Assembly: GCA_902795345.1 (NCBI GenBank)
Contig: CADBKO010000012.1
Location: 1 to 59,918, forward strand
Source: Oscillospiraceae bacterium
GTDB taxonomy: Bacteria; Bacillota; Clostridia; Oscillospirales; Oscillospiraceae
Reading direction: 5' to 3'
Length of the DNA stretch: 59,918 nucleotides
The position numbers were made by a program, and so were the translations under genes. The notes below the pieces were generated by a model that saw only the letters and a list, made by a program, of their open reading frames with translations, made no database searches and was not told where the DNA came from. Positions within the stretch are counted from its first letter, which is position 1. Each line of letters starts with the position of its first letter. This document shows, piece by piece, positions 51,902-59,918 of the stretch.

Positions 51902-52957
51902 ATGAAAAAGTTCCGGAAGATCCTTGCTCTGGTCCTTGTGACCCTGCTGGCCGTCGCCCTTATGGCCGGCTGCAGCAACGACGGCGGCAGCAGTGCCGAC
52001 ACCAAGACCGCCGCCAAGACCAAGCCTGTCATTGACATCAACAACGGCGCCGCCTGCAAGATGGCCTATATCCCCATGGGCGCCGGCCAGGAGGATTTCC
52101 CCGTCATCCTGAAGGGCATGCAGGAAGCCATCGCCCTGTATCCCAACATCACCCTGGACACCTATGACGCAGGCTTCAACCCCAGCAATCAGATCAACCT
52201 GCTCAACGAGTGCATCACCCAGGGCGTCAACGTGATCTTCATCAACTCCATGGACGCCACCGCGCTGAACTCCACCATCGCCAAGGCCGAGGAGGCCGGC
52301 ATCGTGGTCATTTCCATCAACAACGGCTGCTCCGGCGTGCATACCGCCCATATCCAGAACACCACCTACGACGCAGGCTATAAGGCTGCCGAGTATCTCT
52401 CCTCCAAGGTCGGCGCGGGTGCGAAGACCGTGATCCTGGACGTGGCCGCCGAGCTGAAGCCCACCTGCACCATGGGCCAGGGCTTCGAGGACTATGCCAC
52501 CAAGACCGGCGCCTTCGAGATCCTTGAGGACTATGCCCAGAGCATCACCTCCATCGAAGTGGGCTACCAGGCTGCCAGCGAAGTGCTCACCAAGTACAAG
52601 GATGTGCAGGTCCTCTACTGCGTCAACGACAACACCGCCATCGGCGCCGCCCAGGCCGTGGAGGCTGCCGGCAGGCAGAACGACGGCATCATCATCTGGG
52701 GTTATTCCGGCACCCCCGCCGCGCTGGACGCCATCGCTCAGGGCAAGATCCTCGGCACCAGCTACTCCGACCCCTTCTATGAGGGCTACGCCGCCATGGT
52801 CACCGCCATGAACTATGTGCAGCTGGGCGTTTCCAGCCATAATATGGGCAACGAGTTCTTCGCCAACGTGCTGCTCCCCACCAAGAACGTCACCAGTGAG
52901 AACGTCATCGAAACGATCCGCGGCACCCACTGGGATATGAGCGCCTACAACTATTGA
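51902..52957 (+). CDS. Substrate-binding lipoprotein of a ribose-type (CUT2) ABC transporter
   Basis: A 351-residue lipoprotein: signal with lipobox LMAGC near residue 22, then a periplasmic-binding-protein type I fold (PBP1, RbsB-like). Typical segments are NQINLLNECITQGVNVIFIN near the first strand set, GIVVISINNGC and LYCVNDNTAIGAAQAVEAAG. It captures the substrate outside the membrane and hands it to the two permeases encoded downstream. Start at 51902, with GGAGG 10 nt upstream. It follows the GRE gene by 46 nt. Confidence 0.88.
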   Translation: MKKFRKILALVLVTLLAVALMAGCSNDGGSSADTKTAAKTKPVIDINNGAACKMAYIPMGAGQEDFPVILKGMQEAIALYPNITLDTYDAGFNPSNQINLLNECITQGVNVIFINSMDATALNSTIAKAEEAGIVVISINNGCSGVHTAHIQNTTYDAGYKAAEYLSSKVGAGAKTVILDVAAELKPTCTMGQGFEDYATKTGAFEILEDYAQSITSIEVGYQAASEVLTKYKDVQVLYCVNDNTAIGAAQAVEAAGRQNDGIIIWGYSGTPAALDAIAQGKILGTSYSDPFYEGYAAMVTAMNYVQLGVSSHNMGNEFFANVLLPTKNVTSENVIETIRGTHWDMSAYNY

Positions 52958-53060
52958 TCCGCACCCACTGCAATTGCTGAACCAAGCGGGGCGGAGGCCC
53001 ATTCGGGCCTCCGCCCTATCCGCATAACATAACGACATTTGCTTCAAGGGAGTGAACGCC

Positions 53061-54092
53061 TTGAAAATCAGCCAGAAAATCACCCGAAAGCTGATCACCC
53101 TCGCGCTCATCGTTATCCTCTCGGCCATTTTTGCGGCCACGACCTCCAGCTTTCTCAAGCTGATCAACATCCAGGAGATCCTCCGGGTGGCCGCCTACAC
53201 CGGCATCATCTGCGTGGGCGTGTCCTTCGTCCTCATCTCCGGCGGCATCGACCTTTCTTCCGGCGGCATCATCTGCTTCACCGGCATCATCTGCTGCCGC
53301 CTGGCGGTGCTGGGCCTGCCCTGGCCTCTCGTCGTGCTGGCCGCCGTCGTGGTGGGGGCCGCCTGCGGCTTCCTCAACGGCTGGCTTATCACCCGCTTCT
53401 ATCTCAACGACTTCATCACCACCCTGGCCACCGGCTTCGTCTTTTCCGGCTTCGGCCTGCTGGCCATCGCCAAGGAGCCGAGCGGCACCGTTATGAGCCA
53501 GACGATCCGCAATCGGGGCTTTCTCATGCTGGGCAAGCACGTGGGCGGCTTCTACTACATCGTCATCGCCTGGGTCGTTCTGACCCTGATCGCCTGGTTC
53601 GTCCAGACCCGCACCCGCTACGGCCTCCATACCTGTGCCACGGGCTCCAACGCCAAGAGTTCCGAAATGAGCGGCGTCAACGTCAGGCGCATGAAGGTCA
53701 TGAACTTCACCATCTGCGGCGCCTGCTGCGCCATCGGCGCGGCCTTCACCGTGGCCTATCAGCAGACGGCCTACCTGAGCCTGGGCAGCGGCATGGGCTT
53801 TGACGCTGTGGCTGCCTGCGTGGTGGGCGGCGTCATGCTGGGCGGCGGCAAGGGCGACGCCATAGGCGCCTTCCTGGGCGCGGTCTTCATGACCATCGTG
53901 ACCAACGGTATGCGGAAATACGGCCTGGACACCTCCTGGCAGTATGTGTTCGAGGGCGCTGTGATCCTTATCGCCATTATGAGCGACGCGGGCTTCGCCG
54001 TCGTTTCTGCCCGGCGGCTCAAGGCCATCTCCGAGAAGAACGCCAACGAAGAGGCCCTGATGGAGGCTCAGAAGGGAGGCGGCGCACAGTGA
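53061..54092 (+). CDS. Ribose-type ABC transporter permease 1
   Basis: A 343-residue RbsC/BPD_transp_2 permease with about ten helices. The family motif near the middle is GLHTCATGSNAKSSEMSGVN, and GGVMLGGGKGDAIGAFLGAV lies towards the end. The TTG at 53061 has GGGAG 8 nt upstream; the GTG at 53052 overlaps that site, so TTG is chosen. It overlaps the ATPase gene by 4 bp. Confidence 0.88.
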   Translation: MKISQKITRKLITLALIVILSAIFAATTSSFLKLINIQEILRVAAYTGIICVGVSFVLISGGIDLSSGGIICFTGIICCRLAVLGLPWPLVVLAAVVVGAACGFLNGWLITRFYLNDFITTLATGFVFSGFGLLAIAKEPSGTVMSQTIRNRGFLMLGKHVGGFYYIVIAWVVLTLIAWFVQTRTRYGLHTCATGSNAKSSEMSGVNVRRMKVMNFTICGACCAIGAAFTVAYQQTAYLSLGSGMGFDAVAACVVGGVMLGGGKGDAIGAFLGAVFMTIVTNGMRKYGLDTSWQYVFEGAVILIAIMSDAGFAVVSARRLKAISEKNANEEALMEAQKGGGAQ

Positions 54093-55597
54093 GCGAAGAA
54101 CTGATCCTGCGGACGGAGAACATCTGCAAATCCTTCAACGGCATCCAGGTGCTGAAAAACGTCAACCTTGAGATCCGCAAGGGAGAGATCCACGCCCTCA
54201 TGGGCGAGAACGGCGCGGGGAAAAGCACCATCATCAAAATCATCACCGGCGTCTACACCAAGGACGACGGGGAGATCTACATCGACGGGCAGCACGTCGT
54301 CATCGACAACCGGCACGACGCAGCCGAGGCGGGCATCTCCGTCATCTATCAGGAGCTCAGCCTGGTGCCGGAGCTGACCGTCACGGAAAACATCTTCCTG
54401 GGCCACGAGATTATGAAGCGGGGCCTCCCCGACAAAAAGGAGATGCGCCGCCAGGTGCAGGCGCTCATCGACCGCTACGGCTTCCTCCTCCGCCCCGACG
54501 AGGTGGTGGCCACCATGGGCATGGCCCAGCGGCAGATGTGCGAGATCCTGAAGGCCCTCTCCACGGAGGCCAAGCTCCTCATCATGGACGAGCCCACCAC
54601 CTCCCTCTCCGCCAGCGAGACGGAGCAGCTCTTCGTCACCATGGAGGGCCTCCGGGAAAAGGGCACCAGCATCCTCTACATCTCCCACCGGCTGGAGGAG
54701 ATCTATCGGGTCACGGACCGGCTCACCATCATGCGCAACGGCGAAGTGGTGGGCGTGGTGGATTCCAGGACCGTTCAGGCGGACACCGTCACCGCCATGA
54801 TGATCGGCCATGAGCTGGAGAAGACCGGGGTTCGTGTCCCCAATGTGAACCATGATCACTGCATCGAAGTGAAGGATCTGAGCCTGGGCAATTTGCTCCA
54901 CAATGTGAGCTTCAAGGCCTATGGCGGAGAGATCCTGGGTATCGGCGGCCTGGTGGGTTCCGGCAGAACGGAGCTTGTGAGCTGCATCTACGGAGCCGTC
55001 AAGAATTACAAGGGCTCCATCACCCTGGACGGGAAGCCCGTGAGCCGCAGCGTGGCAAAGAATATCCGGGCGGGCTTCGGTATGGTGCCGGAGGACCGGA
55101 GGACGGAGGGCTTCTTCCCCCAGCTCAGCATCCTGCGCAACATCGTCATTTCCAGCTACGACCGGCTCAGCTCCCTGGGCTTTGTCCGCGCCGGGGCTGA
55201 GAGCGGCCATGCGGAAAAGGCCATCGCCGACTACGACGTGCGTCCCGCCATGAAGAAGCTGCCCCTGCAGAACCTCTCCGGCGGCAACCAGCAGAAGGTC
55301 ATCCTGGCCCGCTGGCTCAGCCGGGATGTGGACGTGCTGATCCTGGACGAGCCCACCGTGGGCGTGGACGTGGGCGTCAAAGCGGAGCTGTACGTTTATA
55401 TGCGCCGTCTGGCCGACAAGGGGGCCATCATCATCATGGTTTCCTCCGACCTGGCCGAGCTGACCGAGGTCTCCGACCGGGTGCTGGTGCTCCACGGCGG
55501 CACCTTCTTCCAGGAATTCCGCGACCACAAGGCGACGCAGCAGGCCGTCCTTCTGGCCTCCTCCGGCGTGGCCGCAAAGGAGGGTGAAGTGCTGTGA
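54089..55597 (+). CDS. Ribose-type ABC transporter ATP-binding protein (two NBDs)
   Basis: A 502-residue tandem ATPase of the RbsA/MglA/XylG type. NBD1: Walker A GENGAGKSTIIK, Walker B LLIMDEPTTSLSASE. NBD2: degenerate Walker A GLVGSGRTELV, signature LSGGNQQKVILARWL, Walker B VLILDEPTVGVDVG. It energises uptake through the two permeases. GTG start overlapping the preceding stop (GTGA), and its own end overlaps the next gene the same way. Confidence 0.92.
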   Translation: MSEELILRTENICKSFNGIQVLKNVNLEIRKGEIHALMGENGAGKSTIIKIITGVYTKDDGEIYIDGQHVVIDNRHDAAEAGISVIYQELSLVPELTVTENIFLGHEIMKRGLPDKKEMRRQVQALIDRYGFLLRPDEVVATMGMAQRQMCEILKALSTEAKLLIMDEPTTSLSASETEQLFVTMEGLREKGTSILYISHRLEEIYRVTDRLTIMRNGEVVGVVDSRTVQADTVTAMMIGHELEKTGVRVPNVNHDHCIEVKDLSLGNLLHNVSFKAYGGEILGIGGLVGSGRTELVSCIYGAVKNYKGSITLDGKPVSRSVAKNIRAGFGMVPEDRRTEGFFPQLSILRNIVISSYDRLSSLGFVRAGAESGHAEKAIADYDVRPAMKKLPLQNLSGGNQQKVILARWLSRDVDVLILDEPTVGVDVGVKAELYVYMRRLADKGAIIIMVSSDLAELTEVSDRVLVLHGGTFFQEFRDHKATQQAVLLASSGVAAKEGEVL

Positions 55598-56610
55598 AAA
55601 ACAAGAATATCTTTGCCAATGTCTGGGCGCAGCGGGCCCTGATCCTGGCGGTGCTGCTCATCATCATGCTCATCGGCAACCGCAGCTTTTTCTCCCTGGG
55701 CAATCTGCGCACCATCCTCATGTCCATCGCCATCTACGGCACCATGTGCTGCGGCATGCTCCTGTGCATGCTCACCGGCGGCATCGACCTGGCCATGGGC
55801 TCCACTGCCGCCTTCACCAGCGTGGTCTGCCTCTGGTATTACAACGGCCACGGTATGACCGACGGGGCTTTCGTGGTCGGCCTCCTGCTGGCCATCGGCT
55901 GCGCCGTTCTGGTAGGTATCCTCCACGGCGTCTGCGACGCCTATCTGCTGCTGCCCTCCTTCGTGGTGACCCTGGCCACCAGCAAGCTGCTCTACGGCCT
56001 GGCCTCCGCGCTGCTGAAGGGCTCCTTCATCCACCTGACCAACACGGAGGGCTTCTTCTACAAGATCGCCAACACCAAGCTCTTCGGCGCCGTCCCCATG
56101 CCCATCGTGATTTTCCTGGCGGCAGCCCTCATCGTGGGGCTCATCCTGTCCCTGACGGTCTTCGGCCGCCGGGTCTACGCCGTGGGCGCCAACCGGGCTG
56201 CGGCAGAGCTGGTGGGCATCAAATCACGCATCTTCCGGGTGGGGTGCTATGTGATCTGCTCCCTCTCCGCCTGCCTGGGCGGCATCGTGCTGACCAGCAT
56301 GAACTACATCACCTCTGCCACCACGGCCCAGGGCTATGAAATGATGATCATGCTCGCCCTGGTAGTGGGCGGCGCGGACATCATGGGCGGCTACGGCGAC
56401 ATTGCCGGCGCCGTCTTCGGCGCGCTCCTGGCGGGCATCGTGGAAAATATGATCGTCATGCTGAACATCAACACCAACTATTCCAAGGCTGTACAGGGCG
56501 TCATCATCGTGCTGGCGGTCGCCTTCAACGTCTATAACAACCGCAAATCCGCCGGCCTCATCGCTCCCAGGAAAAAACGCGCGGCCGCAGCGCCGAAGAA
56601 AGAGGCGTAG
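55594..56610 (+). CDS. Ribose-type ABC transporter permease 2
   Basis: A 338-residue RbsC-like permease, clearly different in sequence from permease 1. Motifs seen: MLTGGIDLAMGS, FGRRVYAVGANRAAAELVGI and VVGGADIMGGYGDIAGAVFG. Two dissimilar permeases suggest a heterodimeric pore. GTG start, 4-bp overlap with the ATPase gene. It ends in a Lys/Ala-rich cytoplasmic tail. The activase gene starts 3 nt later. Confidence 0.88.
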   Translation: MKNKNIFANVWAQRALILAVLLIIMLIGNRSFFSLGNLRTILMSIAIYGTMCCGMLLCMLTGGIDLAMGSTAAFTSVVCLWYYNGHGMTDGAFVVGLLLAIGCAVLVGILHGVCDAYLLLPSFVVTLATSKLLYGLASALLKGSFIHLTNTEGFFYKIANTKLFGAVPMPIVIFLAAALIVGLILSLTVFGRRVYAVGANRAAAELVGIKSRIFRVGCYVICSLSACLGGIVLTSMNYITSATTAQGYEMMIMLALVVGGADIMGGYGDIAGAVFGALLAGIVENMIVMLNINTNYSKAVQGVIIVLAVAFNVYNNRKSAGLIAPRKKRAAAAPKKEA

Positions 56611-56613
56611 GCT

Positions 56614-57522
56614 ATGGGTTCATCCGCTCTGATCGCCAACATCCAGGGTTATTCCATCCACGACGGGCCGGGTATCCGCACGGTGGTCTTTCTGAAGGGC
56701 TGCCCCCTGCGCTGCCGCTGGTGCGCCAACCCGGAGAATCTGGAGGACCGGGTGCGCGTGGGCTTCCTGGCGAACCTCTGTCAGCACTGCGCCCGCTGTG
56801 CGAAGGTCTGCCCCCAGGGGGCCATCCTGCCGGATGCGGACAGACGCATCGACCGGGAAAAGTGCGACGAGTGTGCCAAGTGCGTGGAGGCCTGCTTCTA
56901 CGGAGCCCTCATTCGCTACGGAAAGGGGATGACCGCGGAGGAGGTCTTCGACCAGGTGCGCCGGGACAAGATATTCTACGATTCCTCCGGCGGCGGCGTC
57001 ACCGTATCCGGCGGCGAACCTCTGACCCATGCGGATTTCGTCGCGGAACTCTTTGCCCTCTGCCGGGGGGAGGGCATCCATACCTGTGTGGAAACCTGCG
57101 GCTGCGTACCCCAGGCGGCTTTTGAAAAGGTGCTGTCCCTGACGGATACCTTCTACTTCGACCTGAAGATTATGGACAGCGGAAAGCATCGGGAATATAC
57201 GGGTCAGGGCAACGACCAGATCCTTTCCAACGCCCGCTTTCTGGCGGAGAAGGGGGCCGATATCCTGTTCCGTCAGCCTCTGATCCCCGGCGTCAACAGC
57301 CCGGAAGAAAACGTGAAGGCCACGGCGGCGTTCATACGCAGCCTGGGCAGAGAGGACCTGGCCCTGCAGCTCATCCCCTATCACCGCATGGGCACTTCCA
57401 AATACGCCGCCCTGGATATCCCCTACACCCTGGAGGACATGAAGCCCATGGCGGCCGAGGAGGTGGAGGCCGTGCGGGCTCTGTACGAGAGCTTTGGCGT
57501 TCCCTGCACCGTCTCCAAATAA
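56614..57522 (+). CDS. Glycyl-radical-enzyme activating enzyme (radical SAM)
   Basis: A 302-residue activase that installs the glycyl radical using S-adenosylmethionine. SAM-cluster Cys30, Cys34 and Cys37 (KGCPLRCRWCANPENL) are followed by a ferredoxin-like insert with two CxxCxxCxxxCP-type motifs (CQHCARCAKVC and CDECAKCVEAC), as in activases of non-PFL GREs. Then come GGGVTVSGGEPL and FYFDLKIMD. Last gene of the operon, 3 nt after permease 2, ending at a hairpin. A 92%-identical C-terminal relic lies at 44072-44481. Confidence 0.95.
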   Translation: MGSSALIANIQGYSIHDGPGIRTVVFLKGCPLRCRWCANPENLEDRVRVGFLANLCQHCARCAKVCPQGAILPDADRRIDREKCDECAKCVEACFYGALIRYGKGMTAEEVFDQVRRDKIFYDSSGGGVTVSGGEPLTHADFVAELFALCRGEGIHTCVETCGCVPQAAFEKVLSLTDTFYFDLKIMDSGKHREYTGQGNDQILSNARFLAEKGADILFRQPLIPGVNSPEENVKATAAFIRSLGREDLALQLIPYHRMGTSKYAALDIPYTLEDMKPMAAEEVEAVRALYESFGVPCTVSK

Positions 57523-57550
57523 ACGAATCAAAGGCGCTCCAAGAAGAAAT

Positions 57551-57583
57551 GAGGGCAATGCCGGTTAAGCCGGCATTGCCCTC
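57551..57583 (+). terminator. Terminator of the GRE operon
   Basis: A 14-bp perfect stem GAGGGCAATGCCGG/CCGGCATTGCCCTC with a 5-nt loop, 29 nt after the activase stop. The tail ATTCTGCTG is weakly T-rich. It may also serve the convergent alcohol dehydrogenase gene. Confidence 0.65.
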
Positions 57584-57705
57584 ATTCTGCTGATTATGCA
57601 TCTTTTGAACTGCACAAGTATGCGGAAGGAAGAAACCGTTAGGAGAGCGGCGTCGGATCAGCCGTTCTGATGATCCTGCCGTTTCGCCGCGATCATGCGC
57701 TTATG

Positions 57706-58926
57706 TCAGAAGTCAACGTCGGTATCGTAGTAGCAGCACTTGAGCAGCTTTTCCATCTCTTCCTGCGTCGGTTGGCGGGGGTTCGAGCCGGTGCAGGCGT
57801 CAAGGATGGCGTTTGCGGCGATGGAGGGAAGCCGCTCCAGGAAGACCTTTTCCGGCACGAAGCCCTGCTCCGTGGGATAGCTGTCCGCTCCGTAGAACTT
57901 GATACCGTGGGGGATATTCAGCTGGTCGTTCAGGCCGCGGACATAAGCGATGAGGGCGGCGACCTTTTCATCGTCCGTGGAACCGGCAAGGTGCATATAG
58001 TCCGCGATCACGCCGTAGCGTTTCTTTGCCTCCGGGTCCTTTGCGTTATACGCGATGACCTTGGGCAGATACATGGCGTTGGCGGCGCCGTGGATGATGT
58101 GAGCGCCCTGATCCGCGAAGACCGCGCCGGTCTTGTGGGCCATGGAGTGGACGATTCCGAGCAGGCCGGAGGAGAAGGCGATGCCCGCAAGGCACTGGGC
58201 CGTATGCATGTTGTCCCGGGCGGTCATATCCTCCCCATAGGAATTGACCAGATCCCGCTGGATCATCTCGATGGCACGGATGGCGGGCGCGTCTGTAAAC
58301 TCGCTGTGGACGGTGGAAACATAGGCCTCGATGGCGTGGGTCAATGCGTCCATGCCGGTGTGGGCCACCAGCTTCTTGGGCATGGTCTCCGCCAACTCGG
58401 GATCGACGATGGCCACGTCCGGCGTGATCTCGAAGTCCGCGATGGGATACTTGATCCCCTTTTGGTAATCGGTGATGATGGAGAACGCCGTGACCTCGGT
58501 GGCCGTGCCGGAGGTGGAGGAAACAGCGCAGAACTTCGCCTTGGTGCGCAGCTTGGGCAGTCCGAAGATTTTGCACATATCCTCAAAGGTCGTCTCAGGG
58601 TATTCGTATTTGATCCACATGGCCTTGGCCGCGTCGATGGGGCTGCCGCCGCCGATGGCAACGATCCAGTCCGGTCCGAACTCCTGCATGACTGCCGCGC
58701 CTTTCATGACTGTTTCCACTGAGGGGTCGGACTCAATGCCCTCAATGATCCTGACCTCCATACCGGCCTCTTCCAGATAACCCTTGGCCCGGTCAAGGAA
58801 GCCGAACCGTTTCATGGAACCGCCGCCGACACAGATGACGGCCTTTTTCCCCTCGAATCCCTTGAGGGCTTCCAGCGCGCCTTTTCCGTGGTAAATATCC
58901 CTGGGATTGGTAAACCTCTGCATCAT
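57706..58926 (-). CDS. Iron-containing alcohol dehydrogenase
   Basis: A 406-residue group III (Fe-dependent) alcohol dehydrogenase. NAD(P)-binding segment GGGSPIDAAKAM is at about residues 92-103, and the metal ligands fall in VDPELAETMPKKLVAHTGMD, HAIEAYVS, GIVHSMAHKTGAVF and HGAANAMYLP. It interconverts a short aldehyde or ketone and its alcohol in the cytoplasm. Convergent with the GRE operon, so it could reduce an aldehyde released by the GRE, though the shared function is unproven. AGGAGG lies 5 nt before the first ATG and 8 nt before the second (58923), so either may start translation. Confidence 0.9.
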   Translation of the reverse strand: MMQRFTNPRDIYHGKGALEALKGFEGKKAVICVGGGSMKRFGFLDRAKGYLEEAGMEVRIIEGIESDPSVETVMKGAAVMQEFGPDWIVAIGGGSPIDAAKAMWIKYEYPETTFEDMCKIFGLPKLRTKAKFCAVSSTSGTATEVTAFSIITDYQKGIKYPIADFEITPDVAIVDPELAETMPKKLVAHTGMDALTHAIEAYVSTVHSEFTDAPAIRAIEMIQRDLVNSYGEDMTARDNMHTAQCLAGIAFSSGLLGIVHSMAHKTGAVFADQGAHIIHGAANAMYLPKVIAYNAKDPEAKKRYGVIADYMHLAGSTDDEKVAALIAYVRGLNDQLNIPHGIKFYGADSYPTEQGFVPEKVFLERLPSIAANAILDACTGSNPRQPTQEEMEKLLKCCYYDTDVDF

Positions 58927-59043
58927 AAGTACCTCCTAAAAAGTAATTTAACCGGATTCTCCTTTACATATCATACCAAATAACAGGCCGGGCAGCTTTT
59001 CCGATTAGTTAACAGGATATGAGAATCCACTCTATACGACAAA

Positions 59044-59079
59044 CGCCGCGCCGGGGATCATGCCCGGCGCGGCGCTTTT
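59044..59079 (-). terminator. GC-rich hairpin between chimera gene and alcohol dehydrogenase gene
   Basis: A 12-bp stem CGCCGCGCCGGG/CCCGGCGCGGCG with a 7-nt loop (59044-59055, 59063-59074). On the minus strand it follows the gene at 59215 by about 140 nt; on the plus strand CTTTTG follows. Either orientation is possible. Confidence 0.5.
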
Positions 59080-59214
59080 GTCAGGCTACGAAAACGCCCG
59101 CTTTCATGACCTCCGGCACCCGTATGTCAAGTGCAGGACACAATACCTTGAAACACAGTAACCCTAGTCTATCGAACGACTAGTAGTCAAATGTAAATCT
59201 ATTACAAAAGCACT

Positions 59215-59658
59215 TTAATGATAATCAAAAAGCATATCTAAGAAGCCATTACTATTTAATATTCCTTCATACATACAAGTTTCCCAATACTCCAACAGGG
59301 CCTCATACATCTTTGCAACATATTCCAGCTTAAGACTTTGCGAAGTACGGGTCAGCTTTGTGGCCGACGCGAGGGAGCGGAAATAGGTCGCAGGCGTCTC
59401 GGCGTGGCACACATCCTCAGAAAAGAAGAAGGTAGTTGGTACGCGCAACGCATTTGCAAGAGCAACGGTGCGCGAGTACTCCGGCTTGTTTTCTCCGTTC
59501 TCATAAAGAGAGATATAGCAGTCATGGCCGGACACGCTGCCGATCTCCAGTGCCTCCAGCAGCTCCATGCAGTGGGCGTACTCCTCATCAGGGATTGGCA
59601 GCGGGATGGTCGCCACGCCGTATTCCGAATGGTCACGATTGCAAAGGGTTGCGTTCAA
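59215..59658 (-). pseudogene. Chimeric remnant: ArdA-like N terminus joined to XRE/ImmA-type fragment
   Basis: The 147-residue frame has a TTG start with GGAGG 10 nt upstream. Residues 1-47 (including PLPIPDEEYAHCMELLEALE) resemble the start of antirestriction ArdA-like proteins of Firmicutes conjugative elements. From residue 48, ISLYENGENKPEYSR through FFFSEDV, then TYFRSLASATKL, matches the second half of an XRE helix-turn-helix and the link toward an ImmA/IrrE domain, but the HExxH peptidase part is absent. It may be expressed, but appears to be recombination debris of a mobile element. Confidence 0.5.
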
Positions 59659-59694
59659 GATTCCGATACCTCCTTTTTCTTTTTTCTGCTGAAA

Positions 59695-59733
59695 ACGAAA
59701 AAAGCCGGAGTCTTCATTGCTGAAAACTCCGGC
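59695..59733 (-). terminator. Terminator for a leftward gene beyond the right edge
   Basis: Stem GCCGGAGT/ACTCCGGC (59704-59711, 59726-59733) followed on the minus strand by TTTTTTCG. It separates the chimera gene from upstream leftward transcription. Confidence 0.6.
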
Positions 59734-59875
59734 CTCGTATGCTCATCAGAAATGTGGTTTGTAATCAAGATACTTCAAATCACTGAAGTGGACTCGTACC
59801 AAATCATAAACGTGTCCACTTTAGTAACCGCTGAATAATCCAAGGGAATCGTAAAAAGAGGGGCAAAAGACCGTA

Positions 59876-59909
59876 ATTCAGGGAGAAACCCGGTTAATTC
59901 TCCCTGAAT
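59876..59909. repeat. 12-bp inverted repeat at the right edge
   Basis: ATTCAGGGAGAA (59876-59887) and TTCTCCCTGAAT (59898-59909) form a perfect stem around a 10-nt loop. With AAGTGGAC/GTCCACTT flanking 59789-59820, the AT-rich right edge holds several hairpins and no gene that I can support. Confidence 0.4.
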
Positions 59910-59918
59910 ACCCCTTCT

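Overview
The window looks like chromosome from a GC-rich, strictly anaerobic member of the Clostridia, most likely an Oscillospiraceae-type gut bacterium. This is an inference. It rests on a Wood-Ljungdahl CODH/ACS operon, a glycyl radical enzyme with its activase, an anaerobic sulfatase-maturase-type radical SAM protein, Gram-positive Shine-Dalgarno sites (AGGAGG) and lipobox lipoproteins. Background GC is high. AT-rich islands near 1-480, 28.0-28.6 kb and 58.9-59.9 kb hold gene debris and look acquired. No rRNA, tRNA or CRISPR array was seen.

Layout. 0-0.5 kb: remnant of an M13-type peptidase fused to the broken 3' end of a DMT transporter gene. 1.3-8.9 kb (minus): an operon cooS-cooC-acsB-acsD-acsC-ferredoxin, encoding CO dehydrogenase, its nickel ATPase, acetyl-CoA synthase, both corrinoid/iron-sulfur protein subunits and a polyferredoxin. 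It has a consensus promoter with a GntR/HutC-type palindrome just downstream. 9.1-10.5 kb (minus): a two-gene operon for a GntR regulator and an MtaC/MtbC-like corrinoid protein. 10.6-13.1 kb (plus): ASCH protein, nitrilase-family amidohydrolase, dCTP deaminase and GNAT acetyltransferase. 13.1-13.9 kb: noncoding, hairpin-rich, with a 24-bp inverted repeat around most of it. 13.9-21.5 kb: DUF169 and bicupin proteins, phosphodiesterase, three small proteins, WecA/TagO-like transferase, trpS, a MITE-like repeat and an M42 peptidase. 21.6-30.6 kb (plus): PhlG-like C-C hydrolase, a membrane GrpE-like/Hsp70-like pair, a dehydrogenase-glycosidase fusion, nuclease debris, dienelactone hydrolase and anSME. 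30.6-44.1 kb: DUF937 protein, MoaF-like/tautomerase pair, CDF transporter, two large lipoproteins, TetR plus SDR, and MATE divergent from LysR. At 44.1-44.5 kb lies a 3' fragment of a second glycyl-radical activase. 44.5-47.6 kb: hybrid histidine kinase.

48.2-57.6 kb is the most interesting block. A LysR regulator is divergent from an operon encoding a glycyl radical enzyme, a ribose-type (CUT2) binding protein, permease, ATPase, second permease and the radical SAM activase. The GRE keeps the radical Gly loop and the catalytic Cys, but has Cys-Val-Tyr where known dehydratases, C-N lyases and decarboxylases have Cys-Val-Glu. It is therefore probably a GRE of unassigned chemistry acting on an imported substrate. 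A convergent iron-dependent alcohol dehydrogenase may handle an aldehyde product. The right end carries an ArdA-XRE chimera, again suggesting mobile-element debris.

Possible joint logic (inference): the corrinoid protein and GntR regulator may link methyl-group supply to the CODH/ACS operon, which would act as electron sink or acetyl-CoA source. The GRE operon, PhlG-like hydrolase, tautomerase and dienelactone hydrolase suggest use of diet- or host-derived small molecules.
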